DNA of 38,127 bases, taken from positions 1-38,127 of the forward strand of contig JAUYIW010000022.1 in assembly GCA_030688135.1 (NCBI GenBank), in the 5' to 3' direction. Made by a program: the position numbers and the translations under genes. A model generated the notes under the pieces. It was given only the letters and a program-made list of their open reading frames with translations, was not told the origin of the DNA and searched no databases. The DNA comes from Candidatus Uhrbacteria bacterium. Its GTDB lineage: Bacteria > Patescibacteriota > Patescibacteriia > UBA9934. Below, piece by piece: positions 24,650-31,383 of the stretch (the first letter of the stretch is position 1; each line of letters opens with the position of its first letter).

Positions 24650-25492
24650 TTATTTATCCAGTTTGTCGGGTTTCTTCAGCCCCTTAGTTTCTTCGGACTT
24701 CAGCTTTCTCTCCACCTTTTTAATATCTTCCTCCGCGGGCAATCTTTCAGGCGTAATTCCACGACTCAACAGTGTCTTTCTCACACTTTGATTGTTTGTG
24801 ATGTGTTCTTCCGAAATAGACTGTTCAGATCGCAATCTTTTTTCTTTCGAATTAAAGATAGTGATCTCAGTCGCAAAATCTTTCGCTTTCAAAAGAATTG
24901 TCGGCTGAAAATCTGCGAGCGCGCGACTATCTGGTACTCCGAGCCTAGCTTTCATCTCTTGGGTGGTATAGCCAAATAACGCTTTATCTCCCTTGCTTCG
25001 AATCAATCCAAAATTTCTGTCGCTTCCTGTTTGCTCAAAGATAACACCTGAAAGCTTTTTCTCGGTCTCTGTCAATTTGTGTCGAGCTAGTAACCTTTCA
25101 GAGTCTTGAATGCGTTTCTCGATAACCTCGAACTTCCGCGTCTGTACCGCAAAGTAATTTTGTGCAAAAGCTATTTGTTCTTTTCGAGGATCACCGTTTT
25201 GGGCTATGAGGTAACAAGCATATCTAGTGAGCATGACATCCAGTATCTCTTTCTGAGCTCCTTTGGGCATTTGGATCGTTTTCCCAGCGTCGGCAAAATG
25301 ATCCGATACCTTGTGACCCGTGTTTTCACAGGCTATTTTGGCCTTTGAAATAACACCCAAAAAGTTGTCCCACTTGTCATAGCCAAGGAGTTGTTGCAAA
25401 TCACGAGCAAGCCAGAACTCTACGCCATTGTCTGTTTTATTGGCATATTGCTCAAAATTATTCGTTAACGATTGTATAATTTCTTTTTTCAT
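24650..25492 (-). CDS. dinD: DinD-like protein with BRO-N-type N-terminal domain
   Basis: The 280-aa protein matches the DinD (DNA-damage-inducible protein D) family. The N-terminal part (about 1-120) holds GVEFWLARDLQQLLGYDKWDN and TRYACYLIAQNGDPRKEQIAFAQNYFAVQT, typical of BRO-N-like domains. The C-terminal part (about 140-240) has SDRNFGLIRSKGDKALFGY. Escherichia coli DinD inhibits RecA activities in vitro. Here it lies inside a type I restriction operon, between a small basic protein and hsdR with 2-nt gaps, so a link to DNA-end handling during restriction is plausible but unproven. Confidence 0.88.
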   Translation of the reverse strand: MKKEIIQSLTNNFEQYANKTDNGVEFWLARDLQQLLGYDKWDNFLGVISKAKIACENTGHKVSDHFADAGKTIQMPKGAQKEILDVMLTRYACYLIAQNGDPRKEQIAFAQNYFAVQTRKFEVIEKRIQDSERLLARHKLTETEKKLSGVIFEQTGSDRNFGLIRSKGDKALFGYTTQEMKARLGVPDSRALADFQPTILLKAKDFATEITIFNSKEKRLRSEQSISEEHITNNQSVRKTLLSRGITPERLPAEEDIKKVERKLKSEETKGLKKPDKLDK

Positions 25493-25494
25493 AG

Positions 25495-25740
25495 TTATTT
25501 TTTCTTTTTTCCAACTCTAATAATCGGATCAAGATTATTTTTCTTTTTGCGATCAGGATTTGACTGTAGAAATTTTGCTTGTCCTTTTCTTTTTACAGTG
25601 TGGTAACCAGGCAAATTTCCTGCGTCGGCTTTTTTAATTAATTCCTTATTTTGTTTTTCAGTAAGATTCTTTAAATCTATAGAGCGAACATTTCTACCTG
25701 TCGATGTCTCTTTTATTGTTTTGTGTGTTTTATTTTTCAT
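25495..25740 (-). CDS. Small basic protein between hsdS and dinD
   Basis: I do not recognise this 81-aa protein. It is strongly basic, with no hydrophobic segment, and ends in a Lys-rich tail (IIRVGKKKK). The middle (LTEKQNKELIKKADAGNLPG) looks helical. It lies 17 nt after hsdS and 2 nt before dinD, so it is translated as part of the restriction operon. A nucleic-acid-binding accessory or a modulator of the restriction complex is conceivable; the sequence gives no firm function. Confidence 0.65.
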   Translation of the reverse strand: MKNKTHKTIKETSTGRNVRSIDLKNLTEKQNKELIKKADAGNLPGYHTVKRKGQAKFLQSNPDRKKKNNLDPIIRVGKKKK

Positions 25741-25757
25741 AAGCGCTTTATTATTTG

Positions 25758-27038
25758 TTAATTTTTAACTCTCACCCTCCCACTCAATAAATCCTGCATC
25801 AGACCTTTTTTGAGGAGGGTAAGTTTTTCTTTTAATTTCTTATTGATCAAAATTTTCTCATTTACCGCTGATATTATATTGGCAATTTCTCTTTGTTCCG
25901 AAATTGGTATCAGTGGGATTTCTACTTGCTCAAGGCTCCCGACAGGAAGCTGTGGTTGAGCAGAGCCAGATCCCATACTTGAATACTTCGCCTCCATTTG
26001 CGGACTTGAAAAATATCTATATAAAAACACCGGGTCAAATTGATCTCCATGTCGCACTATAAGCATCCCAGAGTTAATACGGATATTATCAAAGGAAATT
26101 TTCTCATCGTAATATGCGACATTTCCAACAGTTCCTCTTGAAGTCAAAATAATATCTCCTCGCTCGAGCTTACCTTTTCGCAATGCTCGGTCTTTTTCTT
26201 GGGAGATAAAGCTTGCCTCATCAAAAATGAATCCGTTTTTGCTCACATTTTTAGCACTAAGAAACAGACAGAATCCTTCGGGTGAGAAATCTTCTTGTTT
26301 TGGATAATTCGTACCTCTGTCTCCATCAATTAACTTTATCGAGGAATTTCTTATGCTTACCACGTCCCACTCCTTAGGAATCTGTCCGATTTTTGTTTCC
26401 TTGAATTTTGTATGCCCAATCCCGCGAGTAAAAAGCTGTTGCATCAACCCGCGCTTGAGCTTTTCTGTCGCCTCAATCACTCCCTGCGTTTTCGCAATAT
26501 CCTCATCCACCGCCCCCAAAATCTCCGCAATTTTTTTCTGTTCTTTTTTTGATTTAGGAATGACAATTTCTAGATTTTTTATGTTACTTCCATACAAATG
26601 GACTATGGTTGTACCTTGCCCAAGTTTTCCGATTTCATTTTTTTTGTAATGAGTTAGATAGTATGCTAGGAAATTCGGATCATACGAATCAGCCTTTTTT
26701 CTCAAAATATTTATATCACCACCTAAAAGCACCGCATTTTCATTTAGTGCTGAGGCAATCGCGAGATCTCTAGCAACTGTTGTTGTAGATCCAGGAATAA
26801 GTATGTCACCATTGACTGAAGGAATACCCGCGTTTGAATTAGTCCTACTTTTTACATCTTCAATAACTTCGTCGTAAGTCGTAAATAGTTCCCCATACAG
26901 AACGCACTTATTTTTACCAGATGGGTCAATATCTTTTTTTGAGAGACCCTGTCCCTTCATGACATAGCAAATATCATCAACAAAAGTACTTTGCCATCCG
27001 TTCGGAATATTTTGTTGTGCTGTATTATTTTTTGTCAT
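25758..27038 (-). CDS. hsdS: Type I specificity subunit (HsdS)
   Basis: The 426-aa protein has the classic two-fold layout: target-recognition domain 1 (about 10-150), a helical spacer (IAEILGAVDEDIAKTQGVIE, then LKRGLMQQLFTRGIGH), target-recognition domain 2 beginning IGQIPKEWDVVSI, and a second helical repeat (NIISAVNEKILINKKLKEKL, LKKGLMQDLLSGRV). The two TRDs bind the two halves of a bipartite site, which cannot be read from sequence. Its start overlaps the preceding gene by 14 nt, indicating translational coupling. Confidence 0.95.
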   Translation of the reverse strand: MTKNNTAQQNIPNGWQSTFVDDICYVMKGQGLSKKDIDPSGKNKCVLYGELFTTYDEVIEDVKSRTNSNAGIPSVNGDILIPGSTTTVARDLAIASALNENAVLLGGDINILRKKADSYDPNFLAYYLTHYKKNEIGKLGQGTTIVHLYGSNIKNLEIVIPKSKKEQKKIAEILGAVDEDIAKTQGVIEATEKLKRGLMQQLFTRGIGHTKFKETKIGQIPKEWDVVSIRNSSIKLIDGDRGTNYPKQEDFSPEGFCLFLSAKNVSKNGFIFDEASFISQEKDRALRKGKLERGDIILTSRGTVGNVAYYDEKISFDNIRINSGMLIVRHGDQFDPVFLYRYFSSPQMEAKYSSMGSGSAQPQLPVGSLEQVEIPLIPISEQREIANIISAVNEKILINKKLKEKLTLLKKGLMQDLLSGRVRVKN

Positions 27039-27780
27039 GTTTTGGTTTATGTTTCGATAGATGTGGGTCGGAAAGCATCACCTCCTTGAGGCGATCATTT
27101 TCTGTCTTCAAAATTTTCATCTTTTCAAGAAAATCTTCTTGAAATTCAAAAATGTTGAAGTCTTTGTTTACGCCATAAAATAAATCTAGTGCACCCATTA
27201 CTAAGTTCGCTGTAGCCCAAAGATCGGTTTTAATATGGCGGTCTTCTGAGCAATCAAAAAATTGTGTTTTAAATTTACCATCAACAAGACCCGAAGATGT
27301 CCGGTGAGCGTCTACAATATTTGCATGTGATGATAGTGCGTTGGTTTGACCTTTGTATTGTTTCAAAGACGCACTTCCGTCAGGGTATTTCTCATCAAGC
27401 CATTTATACATTTTTTTCTTCAAGTCATCATTGGGGTTCATCATTCCGTCCTCATCAATCAATGCAAACTTCTCTTTGTCTTTTTCAGGATCATTTTTAC
27501 CAATCGCAAATGATCCCCAGGCGGCTGCTTCTGATGCAAACCTAAGGTTAAAATTTGTCTGTATGTGATGGAAACGAACTGCTGATAAAAAAGCTAGTAT
27601 AATATGCTTCTGAAATGAACTGAGAAAAAGTAAAAAGTAAAAACTATTCGGATCAACTTTTTTTATAAACGAGTGGGCAAAATCCACCGCATACTCTGCG
27701 TGCAGAAAAAACTCCTCATTCATTAACTTGGCATTTTGAACTAATTCGTTTTCAGATTTTGAAATTTCTGCGACATTCAT
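27025..27780 (-). CDS. Unknown helical protein inserted between hsdM and hsdS
   Basis: I cannot assign this 251-aa protein. It is mostly helical, with a semi-hydrophobic N-terminal half (FYFLLFLSSFQKHIILAFLS, RFHHIQTNFNLRFASEAAAW), a middle with conserved-looking SSHANIVDAHRTSS, and a C-terminal coiled coil (EFQEDFLEKMKILKTENDRL) ending in a His/Lys-rich tail. It starts 3 nt after hsdM and overlaps hsdS by 14 nt, so it is made with the methyltransferase subunits. The helix-HxxxDxH look recalls small defence-associated helical families, but this is only an impression. Confidence 0.75.
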   Translation of the reverse strand: MNVAEISKSENELVQNAKLMNEEFFLHAEYAVDFAHSFIKKVDPNSFYFLLFLSSFQKHIILAFLSAVRFHHIQTNFNLRFASEAAAWGSFAIGKNDPEKDKEKFALIDEDGMMNPNDDLKKKMYKWLDEKYPDGSASLKQYKGQTNALSSHANIVDAHRTSSGLVDGKFKTQFFDCSEDRHIKTDLWATANLVMGALDLFYGVNKDFNIFEFQEDFLEKMKILKTENDRLKEVMLSDPHLSKHKPKHDKK

Positions 27781-27783
27781 AAA

Positions 27784-29493
27784 TTAATATTTCAGTTCTT
27801 TTAGATACATCTCGACCTTTTTATCAATTGCTTCGCGATCTTTTTCAATTTCTTTCACCTCGCTCCACACGGTTTTTACATCCACCACCACCTCATCCTC
27901 AGCATTTTCTACATAGCGACGAACATTAAGATTGAATTCATTTTCCTCAAGCTCCTTAATATCTACGACACGAGCATATTTTTCAATATCTCGGTATTCC
28001 TTAAATGCTGATACCATTTTCTCGATGTCCTTCTTGCGAAGGCGGTTTTGATTTTTGCCTTCCTCATAGTCTTGCTCTGCATCAATGATGAGAATTTTGT
28101 TCTTATGAGCTTCTGGTTTGTTTTTGTTGAATATCACAATCGCCGCTGGAATACCTGTGCCGTAGAAAAGCTTTGCGGGGAGCGCGACGATGGCTTCAAT
28201 CAGGTCATTTTTGATAAGTTCTTCACGGATACGTCCCTCGGCACCACCACGGAAAAGTACGCCATGTGGAAGCACGATACCGGCGCGCCCGTTTTCATTC
28301 ATTGACTTCACCATATGAAGCACGAAAGCATAGTCGGCTTTTTTTGCTGGAGGCATTTCGTAGCCAGCCACTCGTCCGTATTTGTCAGATTTAAATATCT
28401 CGTATTCCCACTCCTTGATTGAGTACGGAGGATTTGCAACGCAAATATCGAACGTCTTAAGCGAACCGTCCGGGTTTAGAAATTTTGGATCGGCGAGTGT
28501 ATCTCCGCGCTGAATATCGGCGCTATCGAGCCCGTGGAGGAACATATTGATTTTTGCAATCGCGTATGTCCCGATATTGATTTCTTGCCCATAGAGATAG
28601 AGCGATCGAGCTTTCTTTTCTCCCGCTTCATTTTTGAGATAATGATACGCCTCCAATAAGAAGCCGCCTGAACCAACAGCCATGTCATAGATATGGTCTT
28701 TCTCGTGTGGTTTCAAAATGTTTATAATCACACGCTCAACTTCACGAGGGGTATAGAATTCTCCGCCTTTTTTGCCCGCATCCGCTGCGAACTGCTCAAT
28801 AAGATATTCGTATGCGTCCCCTAGGAGATCAGAACTTATATAAGTATCTCCGAAATTGTGTTGTGAGAAATGATTGATGAGACGCTGGAGCGTTTCGTTG
28901 GGAAATTTGTCTTTGTTAGCAAAATCTAAGTCGTCAAAAATCTTGTCCAGTTTTGGACTATTTGCGTTTGTGAGTTTATCAAAAATCTCATTGAGCTTTT
29001 GACCAATGCCACCAGCTTGTTTTTGGACTACTTCCCAGCGACAATCTTTTGGAACTTGAAAACGATGATTGTGATCTGCTCGTGCGACTTCTTCATCGTG
29101 ATATTCTTCAAGGAATTTTTTATATTCCTCATCCCAAGAATCACTTATGCGTTTATAAAAAAGAAGTCCGAAAATATATTTCTTATAATCCGAGCTATCA
29201 ATTTTTCCACGCAAGATGTCCGCACTTCTCCAAAGAAACTGCTTTAATTGAGTGAGATTCATTTTCCCTGCGTCGTCTGTAAGTGAGGCATTGAAACCTT
29301 TCATGATACTTTTGTCATTCGCAATTCGCTCGATGTCTTCGGGACGATATTTTCGATCGCCGCGAGGACCAACACGCAGAGGGGTGATGAGCCCCTTTTT
29401 CTCCCAATTACGAAGCGTGTCTTGGTGAATACCAAAAATGCTTGATACTTCGCTAATTGAAAGTAATGCCTTCTCGTTTAATGTTTTTTTCAT
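27784..29493 (-). CDS. hsdM: Type I methyltransferase subunit with N-terminal MerR-type HTH (HsdM)
   Basis: This 569-aa protein is an adenine-N6 methyltransferase subunit with an unusual front end. Residues 10-57 (LLSISEVSSIFGIHQDTLRN, with WEKKGLI and RKYRPEDIERI) form a MerR-type helix-turn-helix. The normal HsdM follows: an N-terminal helical domain (about 80-230), GGEFYTP (243-249), SAM-binding motif I as YDMAVGSGGFL (269-279), catalytic NPPY (354-357), and a C-terminal helical region. The extra domain makes the protein about 60-70 residues longer than usual. The start at 29493 is close to the predicted transcription start, with no SD. Phased TCATAGG boxes surround the promoter, so self-repression through the fused HTH is likely. 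Confidence 0.93.
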   Translation of the reverse strand: MKKTLNEKALLSISEVSSIFGIHQDTLRNWEKKGLITPLRVGPRGDRKYRPEDIERIANDKSIMKGFNASLTDDAGKMNLTQLKQFLWRSADILRGKIDSSDYKKYIFGLLFYKRISDSWDEEYKKFLEEYHDEEVARADHNHRFQVPKDCRWEVVQKQAGGIGQKLNEIFDKLTNANSPKLDKIFDDLDFANKDKFPNETLQRLINHFSQHNFGDTYISSDLLGDAYEYLIEQFAADAGKKGGEFYTPREVERVIINILKPHEKDHIYDMAVGSGGFLLEAYHYLKNEAGEKKARSLYLYGQEINIGTYAIAKINMFLHGLDSADIQRGDTLADPKFLNPDGSLKTFDICVANPPYSIKEWEYEIFKSDKYGRVAGYEMPPAKKADYAFVLHMVKSMNENGRAGIVLPHGVLFRGGAEGRIREELIKNDLIEAIVALPAKLFYGTGIPAAIVIFNKNKPEAHKNKILIIDAEQDYEEGKNQNRLRKKDIEKMVSAFKEYRDIEKYARVVDIKELEENEFNLNVRRYVENAEDEVVVDVKTVWSEVKEIEKDREAIDKKVEMYLKELKY

Positions 29494-29496
29494 ATT

Positions 29497-29562
29497 TCAT
29501 AGGTTATCATAGGTGCTATACTCCTGTCAAGCTTTTTATGAAATATCATAGCTTTTCATAGG
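29497..29562 (-). promoter_or_regulatory. hsdM promoter with two pairs of phased TCATAG boxes
   Basis: TCATAGG starts at 29497, 29507 and 29556, and TCATAGC at 29546 (plus-strand reading): two pairs, each with 10-bp spacing, 39 bp apart. Between them, on the minus strand, lies TTGACA (29530-29525) with a -10 candidate GATAAC 16 nt on, overlapping the near pair. Repressor binding to both pairs would cover and bracket the promoter. The obvious candidate ligand is the MerR-type domain of HsdM itself. Confidence 0.65.
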
Positions 29563-29737
29563 TTACAACCGTGCCGTAGATTTTAACCTCCTCCACAAAC
29601 TCCTCCACCATAGCCGTATTATCCTTCAACCAAATATACCAAAATAAGAACAATTCTTCGGAAAGCCGCCAATGCACTCTCATCCACACGTCCATTTCCG
29701 AGTCCGAAACACTTGAAATTTGTTTAGAATCAGCCAT
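29546..29737 (-). CDS. Possible small acidic protein upstream of hsdM
   Basis: The 63-aa frame from MADSKQISSVS is acidic and rich in Trp, Val and Glu (MDVWMRVHWRLSEEL, FVEEVKIYG), with no helix-turn-helix or signal. A purine-rich GGAAGAAGAA precedes the ATG; a TTG at 29761 would extend it by 8 residues. Its last codons overlap two of the TCATAG boxes. Its position just ahead of a restriction operon recalls control or antirestriction proteins, but nothing in the sequence proves either; it could be fortuitous. Confidence 0.4.
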   Translation of the reverse strand: MADSKQISSVSDSEMDVWMRVHWRLSEELFLFWYIWLKDNTAMVEEFVEEVKIYGTVVTYEKL

Positions 29738-29838
29738 TTCTTCTTCCGGCTGATGTTCCAAATATTCCTATACAGTCATCCTTTTCTTTACCAACCCTTC
29801 GGTTTCCGGTTCCAATCGCGTTAATGACCCCCCACCAA

Positions 29839-29883
29839 AAACAAACTCCGCTCCATCTGAATCAGGTGAAGTGGAGTTTGTTT
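29839..29883. terminator. Bidirectional terminator between the RM island and the next gene
   Basis: AAACAAACTCC pairs perfectly over 11 bp with GGAGTTTGTTT. The tail is T-rich on both strands. The surrounding gap 29738-30132 shows nothing else I can support. Confidence 0.7.
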
Positions 29884-30132
29884 ATCGGTATGTGTCTACG
29901 TATATTTACGTTCTAAAATAAGCCCAAACATATTAAAAATTCAACACAATTGCAACGATCGCGACAAATCTGTAAAACTTTTAATATCATTATGACTATA
30001 GATCAATCCTACGGGTTCAGAACGATTGACTTCTAGAATAGAAGATTTATTAAATATGTCCGTACTACCATAGAAATCATCTATCTAATAACAACCCTTC
30101 CCTCGCGTCTTCTTAAACCGCTATAATTCAAA

Positions 30133-30178
30133 GCCCCCGCAGTGCAGATCAAGTCAGACTTGATTGCACCGCAGGGGC
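30133..30178 (-). terminator. Long hairpin terminator of the 30189 lipoprotein gene
   Basis: GCCCC...GCAGTGCA, ATCAAGTC, then GACTTGAT, TGCACCGC...GGGGC: a stem of about 21 pairs with two mismatches, starting 11 nt after the stop codon on the minus strand and followed by CTTTG. The U-tract is weak. Confidence 0.65.
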
Positions 30179-30188
30179 ACGCTTGACA

Positions 30189-30683
30189 TCACCCGTTGTT
30201 CACCTCGAGACGACCATTGCTCTCCCAGAAATCCCAGACTCCCTCGGACTCCCACGTGATGTAGGTAGTCTCGCCCTGGGTGTTTTCGTCCGTGAAGAGC
30301 GAGAGCTGGGGGCCGGAACCGTACACGATAAGCCCCGTGCACTCGGCGTCAAAATGCGAAGGCACGTCGTAGAAGATGAACTCGAACACTCCGTTGTCGA
30401 GAATAAAGGTCTCGGCCACCTGTTCCATCTCACCTTCGTTAGTTTCGAAGGTGCAGGTAACGGTCGCGTCGGAGTAGCCGCTATAGTAGGCGGCCCACTC
30501 GATGGTCATCGAATTGTCGGGCTCGGCGGAGCCGTATCCACCGCTGCCGTCTTCGTCGTACTCACCGCAGAAGACGACCTCCCCGCCTTCGTAGCAGACG
30601 CCGAGAGCTTCAGTTTCGCACCCGGTCAGGCCGAGGGTGAGGAACAGGCCGACGAGACTCATGAAGAAGTTGCTGAAACGCAT
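30189..30683 (-). CDS. Small acidic lipoprotein, unknown function
   Basis: This 164-aa protein has a signal peptide with a clean lipobox (FLTLGLTGC, Cys22), then an acidic, aromatic, Gly-rich beta-type domain with four further Cys (VCYEGGEVVFCG, VTCTFE, AECTG) that could form two disulfides. I do not recognise the family. AAAGGA lies 7 nt before the ATG. A long reading frame on the opposite strand covers the same DNA, but the signal peptide, ribosome-binding site and terminator favour this strand. The GC-rich composition stands out from the neighbouring restriction genes. Confidence 0.75.
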   Translation of the reverse strand: MRFSNFFMSLVGLFLTLGLTGCETEALGVCYEGGEVVFCGEYDEDGSGGYGSAEPDNSMTIEWAAYYSGYSDATVTCTFETNEGEMEQVAETFILDNGVFEFIFYDVPSHFDAECTGLIVYGSGPQLSLFTDENTQGETTYITWESEGVWDFWESNGRLEVNNG

Positions 30684-30933
30684 GTTGCGTCCTTTGGGGC
30701 AAAGCCCCGGTTTATTTTTGAATTTTGCTAAGAACCATCACTGGCCAGAAACAATATTCTGATCAACGATAGTTCCAAAATGAACGAAAAAGGCAGGCTT
30801 TGGTAACTCAACTGAGAGGTACAAAAACCTGCCTTTGTCAGCGAATCGATCTCCGAACAGACACATTGGTCTGTCCCTACACGAAAACTGACTTGTCCTT
30901 AACCCCCGGACTAGGGCTCTCTCCTGTAATTGG

Positions 30934-31045
30934 GAAGGTTCGTCTGGATGGACTCTGTTCGTTGCGACCCTGTCGACCTGCGGCCGCGTTCATCTGTCGG
31001 CTGAGGGTTCGTTCAGGCCTCGAGGGTTCATCCAACGGTTTGTTC
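30934..31045 (-). repeat. 112-bp direct repeat, copy 1
   Basis: Nearly identical to 31108-31219 (about five differences, offset 174 bp). It contains GGTCGACAGGGTCGCAACG and CGAGGCCTGAACGAACC on the minus strand, and a shorter relative (22 of 26 nt) lies at 8762-8787. Confidence 0.9.
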
Positions 31046-31107
31046 GTTGGCCAACTGACGACTGGCTTTGGCCGTTCGTCTGGCGGACGTGGGTTCATTC
31101 GTGGTGC

Positions 31108-31219
31108 GAAGGTTCGTCTGGATGGACTCTGTTCGTTGCGACCCTGTCGACCTGCGGCCGCGTTCATCTGACGACTGAGGGTTCGTTCAGGCCTCGAAGG
31201 TTCATCAAACGGTTTGTTC
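31108..31219 (-). repeat. 112-bp direct repeat, copy 2
   Basis: Second copy of the repeat at 30934-31045. The 62 bp between the copies keep the same GAAC-box spacing and include the GGCCAA...TTGGCC hairpin. Confidence 0.9.
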
Positions 31220-31263
31220 AAATAACATTCGCTACGGTGCCGGCATCCTAATTTACAAAATGT

Positions 31264-31292
31264 ACTATACCACATTTTGGCACTTTTGTCAA
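31264..31292 (-). promoter_or_regulatory. Consensus promoter of the GAAC-box RNA
   Basis: On the minus strand TTGACA (31292-31287), a 17-nt spacer, then TATAGT (31269-31264): eleven of twelve consensus positions. The start is predicted near 31256. Confidence 0.8.
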
Positions 31293-31365
31293 GCCCTGGG
31301 GTTGATATTTTGGCTAAAATTAGCCACGCTTCCAAACCTAGCCAAATTTCAAAATCAATAATATG

Positions 31366-31374
31366 TGCTATAAT
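31366..31374 (+). promoter_or_regulatory. Extended -10 box of a leaderless secreted-protein mRNA
   Basis: TGCTATAAT followed after 9 nt by the ATG at 31384. There is no SD and the predicted start is within a few nucleotides of the ATG, as for the M23 peptidase gene. Confidence 0.6.
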
Positions 31375-31383
31375 AACAGCACT

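Larger units (their letters stand above)
30789..31256 (-). ncRNA. Candidate ~470-nt GAAC-box non-coding RNA
   Basis: A consensus promoter (31264-31292) and a hairpin terminator (30789-30836, AAAGGCAGG/CCTGCCTTT with T5 on the minus strand) frame a GC-rich transcript. It carries GAAC preceded by RY (ACGAAC or ATGAAC) about 15 times. Consecutive boxes are mostly 19 nt apart, with gaps of 31-32 nt where a hairpin (GGCCAA/TTGGCC or GCGGCC/GGTCGC) is inserted. Two 112-bp stretches are near-identical. The spacing is not a multiple of three, and the only long reading frame starts upstream of the promoter, so a protein is unlikely. I know no family with this layout. Confidence 0.6.

Noticed and set aside
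30183..30731. 182-codon reading frame on the plus strand opposite the 30189 lipoprotein
   Set aside because: No ribosome-binding site or signal; the minus-strand frame has a lipobox, AAAGGA before its ATG and a terminator. The long plus frame is a shadow caused by high GC.
30934..31219. CRISPR array
   Set aside because: The repeats are two 112-bp copies and short GAAC boxes, not 25-37-bp repeats with unique spacers; no cas genes are nearby apart from a Cas2-fold regulator 30 kb away.
30877..31335. 152-codon repeat-rich reading frame on the minus strand over the GAAC-box region
   Set aside because: Its start lies upstream of the consensus promoter, there is no ribosome-binding site, and the 19-nt box period is not in phase with codons.
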